Shown here: in pieces, positions 47,508 to 58,100 of the stretch
Numbering within the stretch: position 1 is the stretch's first letter
Layout of the letters: each line of letters starts with the position of its first letter
The notes under the pieces: model-generated
What the model saw: the letters and a program-made list of their open reading frames with translations, nothing else
Database searches by the model: none
Told to the model about the DNA's origin: nothing
Translations under genes and position numbers: made by a program
Assembly: GCF_030440595.1 (NCBI RefSeq)
Contig: NZ_CP047452.1
Span: forward strand, 1,240,001 to 1,304,000
Origin: Corynebacterium glucuronolyticum DSM 44120
Lineage (GTDB): Bacteria; Actinomycetota; Actinomycetes; Mycobacteriales; Mycobacteriaceae
Reading direction: 5' to 3'
DNA: 64,000 nucleotides

Positions 47508-48440
47508 CTACGGGACGAAAAAGAGCCCGGCCGCAGGAGCGATGTCAACTTCAATGGGAGGATCGCTCACAAAGTCCCCGTCGGAAAACACAGGCGCGCC
47601 TTCGAGCTCAACGCGGACATGCTTGGCGTGGTACGTGTTTACGCCATCTTGGCTGGAGAATTCTCCGCGAAAGATTTTCGGGAAGGTTTTGAGCGCTTGT
47701 GGAATACTCATCCCGTAAATTACGGTGATATCCAGCAGTCCGTCGGTGTGGTCAGCATCCGGACTGATTTTCATGCCTCCCCCGTAGGAACTCGTGATAC
47801 CCACTGCGACGGTGGTGAAAAGATCCTGTTCCAAAACATGCTTGTGATCGAGAGTGATCTTTGCGGGGTATCCATGGAAATTGAGAGCTTCGAGTAACAC
47901 AGCCAACACGTACCGGGGTGTACCTTTCGGCCATGACAACCGGTTGGTTCTGGCATTGACACGTGAATCGAAGCCACAACAGGTTATGGTTGCAAAATAC
48001 TCGCGCACGCCTTCGGCGGTGGTGTGGATTCCAAGATCTGCGTGTTGTGTTTTTCCGGCAGCGATAAGACGAGCTGCTTTGACCGGGTTTCGTGGTAACC
48101 CGTAATGGTGCGCAAAGTCGTTGCCCGTGCCCGCAGGGATAATACCCATCGGGACATCCGTCCCAGCTTGTGATTGCAAGACATGGTGGATGAGTCCGTC
48201 ACCACCGGACACCACAATCGCATCGATGTGGCGATCTCGGATCATCCATGATGCGATCTCGCGTGTGGAGTCGGGGTCGAGTCCAGTTGCTGACGTTACG
48301 TTGACACCGTGACGGACAAACTCCGCTGCGGCCGCTGCCGTCGCTTCCTGTGACCGGTTCCCGGATTCAGGGTTTGTGATGATGCCGACCCGCTTGATGG
48401 TTCGCTTTTCGGGTGCGTAGTCGTCGGGTAGAGCTGTCAC
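47508..48440 (-). CDS. Diacylglycerol kinase-family lipid kinase
   Basis: 310 residues, GTG start with AGAAAGG upstream. DAGK catalytic domain: IITNPESGN near residue 22, VVSGGDGLIHHVL (GGDG nucleotide loop) near 77, PAGTGNDFAHHYGLP near 104; C-terminal domain with GGGMKISPDADHTDGLLDI. Likely phosphorylates diacylglycerol or a related lipid at the inner membrane face (DgkB/YegS type); could also be a sphingosine-kinase-like enzyme of unknown substrate. Confidence 0.85.
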   Translation of the reverse strand: MTALPDDYAPEKRTIKRVGIITNPESGNRSQEATAAAAAEFVRHGVNVTSATGLDPDSTREIASWMIRDRHIDAIVVSGGDGLIHHVLQSQAGTDVPMGIIPAGTGNDFAHHYGLPRNPVKAARLIAAGKTQHADLGIHTTAEGVREYFATITCCGFDSRVNARTNRLSWPKGTPRYVLAVLLEALNFHGYPAKITLDHKHVLEQDLFTTVAVGITSSYGGGMKISPDADHTDGLLDITVIYGMSIPQALKTFPKIFRGEFSSQDGVNTYHAKHVRVELEGAPVFSDGDFVSDPPIEVDIAPAAGLFFVP

Positions 48441-49291
48441 AGATGACCTTTCTTCTCAGCGGGCGGGGCGAGAGCCCCGAAAGGGGCAACACATGCTACC
48501 TTTCGCCAATTATAGACATACCTACATTGGGGCCGCCCGTTGGAAAATTTCCTATTGTGATGTCCGAATCGACCAGGCAACAGCGGTAGCAGGACCCCGA
48601 AGCGACTGTTCGCTTGGTGCAATACCTGGCCTTGGCTGCTCTACGGTGTTACCGACGATACTGACGTGCTCGCTCCTTGAGTTCCTTTACACAAGGGATA
48701 CTCGGTACCCCGCGTGAGAGGTTCGAGCTAATCAGCTCTTTATCGGCAGAGGAGAAACGACTCGTTCAACGTGTGGCGGTTCAATGTTTTGTCAATGTTT
48801 TGTGTCTTGTGCCCGGAGAGCCTTGGAATCGAATCTCGTTGACCTCGGAGTGCCTTGGACTACAGGCGTGAATCGGGTGCGGGCAGTGAAGGACGGGAAA
48901 ATGGCCATTGCAGAGGCTAGGGGAGGCCAGGTGAGCCACGTATTGGCTTTTTGACGCTAGGGTCATGGTATGGACGTGCAAGGGTTACGTAGGAGGCTAA
49001 ACAGCGGATAGCGATTGCTCCATTGCAGATGTGGAAGGGGCAGTGCGTTCGCTAGCGGTGGTGTGGAAGGGACAATTTTCATCAGGCATCGCTGGGTGCT
49101 AGTGAGCGCGGATAATGGAGACACCCTGTGTCTGTGTTGAGGTATGGGTATGTTCGTGAGGCGTGTGGGAAGCGGTGTGGGACGGTCGCGGTAACATAGC
49201 GTGTATCACCGGGAGTCTGCGTTTGTAGGAAGCAGGTAGTCTTTCGACAGCGTTGGTGAAGAAAACCGATAGAGAAGAAAGCAGGAACACC
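48441..49291. other. Divergent gap between lipid kinase and TM2 genes
   Basis: About 850 bp without a supportable gene. Holds a perfect TCAATGTTTTG direct repeat (near 48780-48802). A plus frame at 48677-48871 (RERFELISSLSAEEKRLVQR) looks partly protein-like but has no ribosome binding site or promoter at the usual spacing. Confidence 0.35.
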
Positions 49292-49828
49292 ATGTCGTCT
49301 CCATATAGTCCGGATGACTTCGACCGCGATGGCATGCCTATAAAGCGTAAGTATGGCAAGAAAGCGGGCTCCTCATCTATGGAGCAGGGAAGGTGGCAGA
49401 CTCCACAAAACCTGCCGAGTTTTGGCGAGGCATCCTTTTCCAGCGAGCCTCCACGTGGGAATTCACCGAGTTGGCAGCAATCTGCGGGGCAGCAGTGGGG
49501 CGACAAAACTTCTCCAGCTCCCATGAACAATCCCTACGGTTTTTCTCAGGACGTGTCACCTATCAGCGACAAGAATTGGATCGTCGCTGCGCTTCTTCTT
49601 GCATTCGTAGGTGGTCTGGGTGTGCACAACTTCTACCTGGGAAAGACTAACTACGGCATCGGTCAGTTAGTTCTGAATATCGCCGGTTGGGGGCTCTTCG
49701 TGAGCATCCTCGGAATCCCCTTTGCTCTTGTGAGCTGGGGTATTCTCTCAGTTTGGTTGTTCATCGAATTCCTCATCCTCGTCATCAACGGGGGCACCGA
49801 TGGTTACGGGAGGCCGATGCGCCCGTGA
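49292..49828 (+). CDS. TM2 domain protein
   Basis: 178 residues from ATG 49292 (GCAGGAA upstream). First about 95 residues hydrophilic, rich in Ser, Pro, Gln and Asn; then a TM2 domain of two hydrophobic hairpins: WIVAALLLAFVGGLGVHNFY (with GxxGxHxFYLG) and GIGQLVLNIAGWGLFVSILG, and a third helix VSWGILSVWLFIEFLILVIN. Function unknown; the stop overlaps the methyltransferase GTG start by 4 nt. Confidence 0.75.
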   Translation: MSSPYSPDDFDRDGMPIKRKYGKKAGSSSMEQGRWQTPQNLPSFGEASFSSEPPRGNSPSWQQSAGQQWGDKTSPAPMNNPYGFSQDVSPISDKNWIVAALLLAFVGGLGVHNFYLGKTNYGIGQLVLNIAGWGLFVSILGIPFALVSWGILSVWLFIEFLILVINGGTDGYGRPMRP

Positions 49829-51225
49829 GCAACCAAAGGAATTCTTCTCGCTCTAACGGCGGGTTTAGGGCTCGATCCCGCTCGCATCGCAGCGCCTCCG
49901 AGGTAGATACCGGAGTGCGTGAGAGCGAAGCGCGGGACAGCCGTCGGAGTAGCGCTCGCGAAGAATACGGCAGTTACGATCCCGCAGCCAGCCACGAAAA
50001 GCGCAGCAAACGGGATCGGCAGTCGTCGTCCGAGCAACGGGAGAATCGGAGCTCCCGTGAACACCGACGTGGTAGGGGCGAGGCGCAGAAGTGGGGAGCG
50101 AACCGTAGAGATAATCACGATGGGCGGCGCGATTCCCGCCAGAGTGCTCGTCGCGGAGGCGAGGAGCACCGCAACCACGTAAAGGACGAGGAGCCGAAGG
50201 TGACCGCTACCGGCGAGCCGATTTTCACTGAACGGACACCTCGTGTCGTGAATGCTGCAAAGCTCAAACGATCCGCAGTGCGGAAAAAGGAGAAGCGCTT
50301 CCTCGTCGAGGGCGAAAATAGCGTGGAGGCGGCTGTCGCCACCGGTGCGGCAACCGACATTTTCCTGACGAAGTCGGCGGCCGCACGCTTTACGGATATT
50401 GTTGCCGCTGCCAAAGCTATGGGAATGTACGTGCATTTCATCGATGAAAAGGCAGCAAAGAGCCTCCAGGACACGGTTACGTCGACAGGTATCTTCGCCG
50501 TGTGTCGGGAAGTGCTGTGGTCTGCGCGTGACGTGCTCAATGGCCGTCCGAAGCTAGTCAGCGTTCCGGTAGAAACAAACGAACCCGGAAACGCAGGGAC
50601 GCTTATCCGCGTTGCCGATGCCATGGGTGCAGATTGCGTGTTGTTCGCGGGCGACACGGTAGATCCCCAGTCGGGAAAAGCAGCGCGCAGCTCGGCTGGA
50701 TCGCTGTTCCATATCCCCGTGGCGCGAGAGCGAAACATTATGAAGGTTGTCAGTATGCTTCGCGAACGCGGTCTGGCGATCGCCGCTACGGCGGCGGACG
50801 GCGAGGTGGATCTCACTGATGCTGAGGATCTTCTCTCCCAACCTACGGCGTGGCTGTTTGGTAATGAGGCTCATGGTCTGCCAGAGGAACTCCAGGCACA
50901 AGCGGATTACCGAGTCCGGATTCCCATTCGCGGTCGTGCGGAGTCTTTGAACCTAGCCACTGCAGCCTCCATTTGTCTGTTTGAATCATCGAAATACCAG
51001 GCGAAAGCTGCAGAATCCGCGCGTAGTGGGCAGATAAGTGAAGAGGACGTTCCCGAGGCTGCAGAGTTCGACGAGTTGAGCATCGCCGAACCCGACGAGT
51101 TCAGTGCCGCAGAGGCTGGTGAGCTCTCCGCTGGCAACCGTGAGGCCGAAAGCGATGACCTCTCGGTGGATGGAAACGTGCTCGACGGGTGTGAATCAGA
51201 TACCAGCGGGTCGGAGGACATCTAG
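49825..51225 (+). CDS. SpoU/TrmH-family rRNA methyltransferase with long basic N-terminus and acidic C-tail
   Basis: 466 residues from GTG 49825. Residues about 130-410 are a TrmH/SpoU 2'-O-methyltransferase: substrate-binding part FTERTPRVVNAAKLKRSAV, then motif 1 ETNEPGNAGTLIRVADAMG, motif 2 AWLFGNEAHGLP and motif 3 IPIRGRAESLNLATAASI of the knotted SAM site (TsnR/RlmB type, 23S rRNA target). Residues 1-125 are Arg/Ser/Glu-rich and disordered, and the last 55 residues are very acidic. GTG 50200 behind GAGGAG (6-nt spacing) is an alternative start giving 341 residues. Lies upstream of pheS. Confidence 0.8.
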   Translation: MSNQRNSSRSNGGFRARSRSHRSASEVDTGVRESEARDSRRSSAREEYGSYDPAASHEKRSKRDRQSSSEQRENRSSREHRRGRGEAQKWGANRRDNHDGRRDSRQSARRGGEEHRNHVKDEEPKVTATGEPIFTERTPRVVNAAKLKRSAVRKKEKRFLVEGENSVEAAVATGAATDIFLTKSAAARFTDIVAAAKAMGMYVHFIDEKAAKSLQDTVTSTGIFAVCREVLWSARDVLNGRPKLVSVPVETNEPGNAGTLIRVADAMGADCVLFAGDTVDPQSGKAARSSAGSLFHIPVARERNIMKVVSMLRERGLAIAATAADGEVDLTDAEDLLSQPTAWLFGNEAHGLPEELQAQADYRVRIPIRGRAESLNLATAASICLFESSKYQAKAAESARSGQISEEDVPEAAEFDELSIAEPDEFSAAEAGELSAGNREAESDDLSVDGNVLDGCESDTSGSEDI

Positions 51226-52815
<1,590 letters not shown>

Positions 52816-52935
52816 GAGGCGTAGAAGCACCGTGCACCACGTCTCGCATGCGGTTGATCGCATGGGGTCGTGGGGCACATCATCCGTAATAAACACTTAA
52901 ATACGTAATTAACGTTCGAAAGAAGCCAACGCATT

Positions 52936-55464
52936 ATGCTTATTTCTCAAGGTTGGGTCACTCGTCTCCTCCGCGCCAGCAATCCCGATCACGCCGATTG
53001 GTCCGTCAACAGTGAAGATCTCGACTCGGGATACGTCCGCGTCGGCTTTGAAACCGAAGGCTACGAACCTATCGAGGAGACGACCGGCCCGCTCGTTTTC
53101 GGCCGTGTGGAAAATATCGAAGAACTCACCGGTTTCAAAAAGCCGATCCGCAATTGCAAGGTCAATGTGGGCGAAGCCAACGGTACCGGTGAACTACAGA
53201 ACATCATCTGTGGTGCCCGTAACTTCAAGGAAGGCGACCTCGTCGTCATCTCCCTCCCCGGCACTGTCCTGCCTGGTGGCTTCAAGATTTCCGCCCGCAA
53301 GACCTACGACCATGTCTCAGAGGGCATGATCTGCTCCGCTGCCGAATTGGGTCTCACCGATGCGCAGAACAAGGGCATCATTACGCTTCCCGACGACTTC
53401 GGCACCCCCGGTGAGCCTGCTGCTGAGAAGCTGGGGCTCAAGGAGACCGTATTCGATGTCAACATCACCCCAGACCGCGGCTACGCGCTATCAGCCCGCG
53501 GGCTGACCCGAGAGCTCGCCAGCGCTTTCAACCTGAACTTTGTTGATCCGGCCGAGGATCCAGAAGTAGCAGGGCTTGATCTGCCGGCCATTCCGGCAGC
53601 AACTGGACATGCGCCGATCGATATTTCCATCGACCCTAAGACGCAGACTCGTCGCTTTGGACTGCGCCACGTCACAGGCATCGACCCCGAGGCTGAGTCC
53701 CCCTACTGGCTGCAGCGGGAGCTCATGCTTTCTGGCCTCCGTCCGATCAACGCTCCAACGGATGTGACCAACTACGTCATGCTGCTCCTCGGACTACCCA
53801 TGCACGCGTTCGATGCCGATAAGATCTCTGGCGGTCTCACCATCCGGAATGCGCAGAAGGGCGAGACCTTCCAAGCCATCGATCACACGAACCACAAGCT
53901 CCACGAGGAGGACGTAGTCATCTGCGACGAGACTGGTCCGCAGTCCCTCGCCGGCGTCATGGGAGGCACGACCTCGGAGATCGAGGACAACAAGACCACG
54001 AACGTGTTCTTCGAGGCTGCTGTGTGGGAGCCGGTTCGCGTCGCTCGCACGTCGAGGCGCCGGAAGATTTCCTCGGATGCGTCCCGACGCTACGAACGTG
54101 GCGTGGATGTTCAGCTCGTTGAGGTAGCGCTCGACATCGCCTGCGCTCTCCTGGTGAAAATCGCCGGTGGCGAAGCGACGGGCGAACGATTCCTATACGG
54201 TGAGGTAGCAGAGCCCGCTCCGATCACCATGGATATCGCCTACCCCAGCTCCGTTGCAGGCGTGGAATATGGTGCTGATGCTGTCGTCGGCCGCTTGGAG
54301 GAGATCGGCGCCACCGTCACCCGCGACGGCGGCACGCTCACCGTCGTTCCTCCGACGTGGCGCGGGGATCTGCAGGAAAAGTGCGACCTGGTCGAGGAGG
54401 TCACCCGCCTGGAGGGGTTGGATAAGATTCCGTCCATTATCCCGGTCGCTCCCGCCGGCGACGGCCTCAGCCAGTCGCAGCTGCGTCGCAGGCACGTGAC
54501 GCACGCGCTCGCCTACAACGGCTACGTGGAAATTCTCCCCACCCCGTTCATCGCCACGGATACGTTTGATACGTGGGGCCTGGACAAGGACGATGAACGC
54601 CGTCAGGTGGTCACAGTGCAGAATCCGCTGGAATCCGATCGTGCTGTGTTGGGCACCACCCTTCTTCCCTCCATGCTCGACGCTGTCCGTCGCAATGTTG
54701 TTCGCGGGGCACACGACCTCGCCCTGTTTGGTGTCGAACAGGTGGCGATCAATCATGGTGATGGAAAGTCCCCGATGTTGGACACCTCCCACCGCCCGAG
54801 TGATGAAGAAGTCGCGCACCTTCGTGAGACCTTGCCCTCCCAGCCTCTGTATGCAGCCACAGTTGGGTGCGGAAACGAGGAGTTCGAAGGGCCGTGGGGC
54901 GAAGGACGTACGTACACCTTCGCAGATGCAATCGAATCTGCTCGCCTGGTTGCCCGCGCAGCAGACGTGGACATTACCGTGGAAAATGCCGACTACCTCC
55001 CGTGGCACCCGGGACGTTGTGCTGCCATCCTCGTCGATGGTGAGGTTGTTGGACATGCCGGTGAGCTGCATCCGCAGATCCTCGAGCGCCTTGGCCTGCC
55101 TAAGCGTACGTGCGCCATGGAGATGAATATCTCCGCGTTGCCGTTCGCGCCGTCCGCTCCGGCACCAGTTTTGTCTGCCTTCCCGACGAACCTCCAGGAT
55201 GTTGCCCTCGTCGTTGACGAAGACGTGCCTGCCGAGGCCGTCCGCACTACGGTTCAGGAGGGTGCCGGTGAGCTTGCGGAGAAGGTAGAGCTTTTCGACG
55301 TCTACCGCTCGGAGTCCTTGGGAGAGAACAAGAAATCTTTGGCTTTCGCAGTGACCTTCCGTGCCCCTGACCGCACGCTAACCGACGATGAGGCTTCGGC
55401 TGCTCGCCACGCAGCTGTCGAGCTCGCCGCTGAGCGTCACGGAGCCGTTTTGCGCGGCGAGTAG
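52936..55464 (+). CDS. pheT: Phenylalanyl-tRNA synthetase beta subunit
   Basis: 842 residues, complete. Domains in order: tRNA-binding EMAP-like fold (about 42-150, GKVN.. ISARKTYDHVSEGMICSAAE), B3/B4 editing core, B5 DNA-binding-like domain (about 420-490), class II-like pseudo-catalytic core, and C-terminal anticodon-binding FDX-ACB (about 745-842, AFPTNLQDVALVVDEDVPAE). The 120-bp pheS-pheT gap holds an imperfect inverted repeat (GTGCACCACG / CGTGGGGCAC). Confidence 0.97.
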   Translation: MLISQGWVTRLLRASNPDHADWSVNSEDLDSGYVRVGFETEGYEPIEETTGPLVFGRVENIEELTGFKKPIRNCKVNVGEANGTGELQNIICGARNFKEGDLVVISLPGTVLPGGFKISARKTYDHVSEGMICSAAELGLTDAQNKGIITLPDDFGTPGEPAAEKLGLKETVFDVNITPDRGYALSARGLTRELASAFNLNFVDPAEDPEVAGLDLPAIPAATGHAPIDISIDPKTQTRRFGLRHVTGIDPEAESPYWLQRELMLSGLRPINAPTDVTNYVMLLLGLPMHAFDADKISGGLTIRNAQKGETFQAIDHTNHKLHEEDVVICDETGPQSLAGVMGGTTSEIEDNKTTNVFFEAAVWEPVRVARTSRRRKISSDASRRYERGVDVQLVEVALDIACALLVKIAGGEATGERFLYGEVAEPAPITMDIAYPSSVAGVEYGADAVVGRLEEIGATVTRDGGTLTVVPPTWRGDLQEKCDLVEEVTRLEGLDKIPSIIPVAPAGDGLSQSQLRRRHVTHALAYNGYVEILPTPFIATDTFDTWGLDKDDERRQVVTVQNPLESDRAVLGTTLLPSMLDAVRRNVVRGAHDLALFGVEQVAINHGDGKSPMLDTSHRPSDEEVAHLRETLPSQPLYAATVGCGNEEFEGPWGEGRTYTFADAIESARLVARAADVDITVENADYLPWHPGRCAAILVDGEVVGHAGELHPQILERLGLPKRTCAMEMNISALPFAPSAPAPVLSAFPTNLQDVALVVDEDVPAEAVRTTVQEGAGELAEKVELFDVYRSESLGENKKSLAFAVTFRAPDRTLTDDEASAARHAAVELAAERHGAVLRGE

Positions 55465-55488
55465 CGTTCGTACAGTCCAAGATTTGTA

Positions 55489-55526
55489 GGCCACGGCAAC
55501 TCATTGTTGCCGTGGCCCCGTTTTTT
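55489..55526 (+). terminator. pheT terminator
   Basis: GGCCACGGCAAC and GTTGCCGTGGCC, 12-bp perfect stem with loop TCATT, followed by CCG and six T. Confidence 0.95.
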
Positions 55527-55907
55527 CCTGCCCTTCTCCGTCCTTTTTGGCCGGGTCACGTGGTAGTAAAGATTCAGGTTTGTGTAGGCGGAGACCTGGT
55601 GTCAGGAAAACTAGGACGACAGCTAAAGAGGAGGTACGAGAGCGAAGGAGGGGAACGGACATCGCGCGAAGGAGGGGAACGGACATCGCGCGAAGGAGGG
55701 GAACGGGGAACCGGGGCCACACAGAGGGGGTGCAAGTAGAGAATGCATGGGGTCGGCCTAATACACTGTTACCCACGCGAAGTTCGGGTATTCAGATCGG
55801 AGAGTTCTGGTTCGTTTACTTTCGTTTCCTCATCCCCGTGGTGCTGGCCGTTCATCGCAGCGATTGTTTTACTATCTACGCCTTTATTGGAAGAAAGTGA
55901 GTACCAG
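55527..55907. other. Gap where argCJBDF would be expected
   Basis: No gene found. In C. glutamicum argC, argJ, argB, argD and argF lie between pheT and argR; here only this gap and a formate/nitrite-type channel gene fill the interval. Contains the 24-bp tandem repeat below and a -10-like TACTAT near 55870. Confidence 0.5.
55643..55706. repeat. 24-bp perfect tandem repeat, 2.7 units
   Basis: CGAAGGAGGGGAACGGACAT plus CGCG, identical at 55643-55666 and 55667-55690, with a 16-bp partial third copy at 55691-55706. Confidence 0.9.
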
Positions 55908-56771
55908 GTGTCAGACTACGTATCTGCAGTAGCACCTCCACAGATTATCGATGTCGCCCAAAAGGGGCTAAAAGGAAAGGCCTCGAAAGGCCTTGGCACG
56001 ATCTTTATCTCCGCGATGTTCGCCGGGGCCATGATTGCGCTTGGCTTCGTCTTCTTCACCACCGTGAACACGGGAATGGGGGATGTTCCATTCGGAATTA
56101 AGAAGTTACTCGGTGGATTCGTCTTCTCCTGTGGCCTCGGAATGGTCGTGCTTACCGGTGCAGATCTTTTCACCTCCACATCAATGACCACGTTGCTCGC
56201 CATTGAGAACAAACTTTCCCCGAGCCGCCTGCTCACTCACTGGCTCGTTGTGTATTGTGGCAATTTCGTCGGTGCCTTACTCGTTGTTTTCGGTCTGTAC
56301 GGTGCGGGCACGGCACAGCAGGCGGACGGTGCATGGGGCGCGGTCATCGTTTCCACTGCGACGGCCAAGGTGAACCACGGTTGGTTCGAAGCCCTGCTGC
56401 TCGGCATCTTCTGTAACGTCATGGTGTGCCTAGCCGTCTGGCTTTCGTTTGCCGGTCGCAGCCTTACCGACAAAATTGTGGCTGTGACATTGCCCATCGC
56501 TCTGTTTGTCGGCTCCGGTTTTGAACACTCCGTGGCGAACATGTTCATGATCCCGTTCGGTCTTCTTCTCAAGGCGCAAGGTAACCCAGACATCATTGCG
56601 GCCACGAACGGCCTGGATCTATCTAACCTCACCATGGGTGGTTTTCTCTGGGACAATTTGTTGCCGGTAACAATCGGCAACATTATCGGCGGTTCAATTG
56701 TGGCGCTCGGTATGTTGGCCATGAACCCCAACCGACCATCTCTCAAGGCCGAAAAGGAAGCTGCGAAGTAA
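55908..56771 (+). CDS. Formate/nitrite-type transporter (FNT family)
   Basis: 287 residues from GTG 55908. Six hydrophobic segments with FNT features: GLGTIFISAMFAGAMIALGF, LTGADLFTSTSM (omega-loop region), AGRSLTDKIVAVTLPI, SVANMFMIPFGL and GNIIGGSIVALG. Pentameric channel family for formate, nitrite or hydrosulfide (FocA, NirC, HSC); the conserved central His-containing GSGFEHSVANM segment is present. Sits where argCJBDF is expected. The 55 codons upstream in the same frame are not homologous. Confidence 0.85.
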   Translation: MSDYVSAVAPPQIIDVAQKGLKGKASKGLGTIFISAMFAGAMIALGFVFFTTVNTGMGDVPFGIKKLLGGFVFSCGLGMVVLTGADLFTSTSMTTLLAIENKLSPSRLLTHWLVVYCGNFVGALLVVFGLYGAGTAQQADGAWGAVIVSTATAKVNHGWFEALLLGIFCNVMVCLAVWLSFAGRSLTDKIVAVTLPIALFVGSGFEHSVANMFMIPFGLLLKAQGNPDIIAATNGLDLSNLTMGGFLWDNLLPVTIGNIIGGSIVALGMLAMNPNRPSLKAEKEAAK

Positions 56772-56795
56772 GACTCTTCCCCAGCTCAACACGAT

Positions 56796-56832
56796 AAGCG
56801 GTGGGACCCACAGTGTGGGTCCCACCGCTTTT
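56796..56832 (+). terminator. Terminator after the FNT gene
   Basis: AAGCGGTGGGACCCACA and TGTGGGTCCCACCGCTT pair over 17 bp around one G, followed by TT; nearly symmetrical, so it may also act on the minus strand. Confidence 0.9.
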
Positions 56833-57237
56833 GGTTGAATGGAACCTTTACGGGGATACGTCCCCACCTTTCTGTTTCTGTCGTCTTTGGCCTGTCCGAG
56901 GAGGTATGGCATTGAAAGGGTAGGGGGCACGGGTACTGAGCCGCTGGTTCGTGAGGCCGTCCACCACGGCACGAGGCTCATCGGAATGTGGAGCTGGACC
57001 TGGTCTCTTACCGAGTCCCATACCGATTTGCCGATAATGTGAATGAAACGGTGGAAAGGAGTGAGAATATGAAAGGAAAAATGCGTGCACCTCGCCTATA
57101 TTCTGTTACACTCTGGATAGTATGCTATCCGATGTATGAAAATGAGTCAGGTTGTACTACAATCGGGCTAGCCCTAAAACCGTTACGAGGCCTCCGGAAG
57201 GACGGCTTTAGAAGAAAAGGAATAAATAAGATCGCCG
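56833..57237. other. Gap before argR
   Basis: No gene. Contains a perfect 16-bp palindrome GGATAGTATGCTATCC (57115-57130) and a -10-like TACAAT (57158-57163). The palindrome lies where a regulator of argR could bind. Confidence 0.5.
57115..57130. promoter_or_regulatory. Perfect palindrome upstream of argR
   Basis: GGATAG-TATG-CTATCC. It does not match the ARG box consensus (TGAAT-like arms), so a regulator other than ArgR is possible. Confidence 0.4.
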
Positions 57238-57714
57238 ATGTCCAATCCTGTTTCACGTACCGCCCGCCAGGCGCGGATCCTGGAAATCCTGGGCAAATCC
57301 AGGGTATCCAGCCAGGTGCAGCTCTCTGAGCTGCTTCTGGAAGACGGAATTGATATCACGCAGGCTACGTTGTCCCGTGATCTCGACGAGCTGGGGGCGA
57401 AGAAGATTCGTCCCGACAATGGTCGTGCGTTTTATGCTGTCGGCCCCATGGAGACAGACCTGAGCGGGTCGCCACATGGTCCACGTGAAAAGTTGCGGCG
57501 TATGCTCGATGAGATGCTTGTCAGTGTTGACCACTCGGGCAACATTGCGATGCTTCGCACCCCTCCGGGCGCAGCCCAATACCTTGCTAGCTTTATTGAC
57601 AGGGTGGGGCTTAACGAGGTAGTTGGCTGTATTGCCGGCGATGACACTATCTTTGTGCTCGCTCGCGAACCGCTATCAGGTGCGGATTTGGGAGACATCT
57701 TCCTCAAGCGCTAA
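57238..57714 (+). CDS. argR: Arginine repressor
   Basis: 158 residues. N-terminal winged helix: [20 protein letters not shown] and [21 protein letters not shown]-terminal arginine-binding/hexamerisation domain with [20 protein letters not shown] and [13 protein letters not shown]. Normally represses arginine biosynthesis when arginine is plentiful. Complete, next to argG although the argCJBDF genes it would control are not here. Confidence 0.95.
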   Translation: MSNPVSRTARQARILEILGKSRVSSQVQLSELLLEDGIDITQATLSRDLDELGAKKIRPDNGRAFYAVGPMETDLSGSPHGPREKLRRMLDEMLVSVDHSGNIAMLRTPPGAAQYLASFIDRVGLNEVVGCIAGDDTIFVLAREPLSGADLGDIFLKR

Positions 57715-58100
57715 GCAAACCGGTGGCACAGGTGAGCAATCGGCTCCTTCATGTCATGCGTGTTGGCTCGAGTAAGCTGTTTTCCGGTTGTATTTTTGAG
57801 CTGTGAAGCAGCACCCCCTCGTTCGGGCGTAAACAACTCGTGTTTCAATAACCGGCCATGAGAGGTGCACCAGGTGATAGTGGTAGTTGGTAGCAGAAGC
57901 TATCAGACACGAGCACAGGTGTGCCGGGGATCAGTGCAAATTGGTGTTTAACTGGAATTTATCATGCGGAAGTCGCACCTGAATGAGATACAGCTACGCA
58001 CCGTATTGGTCGGCTGCTACAGTCACCCTGTGGACGGTTGCTTTGCCATCGTGGACATCCGAATAGACCAAAACAAATCGCAGTTAGAAAGAAGATTTTT
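57715..58100. other. Gap between argR and argG
   Basis: No gene or terminator seen. Two AT-rich stretches near the argG end (TGGAATTTATCATGC and CCTGAATGAGATAC) weakly resemble ARG boxes. Confidence 0.35.
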
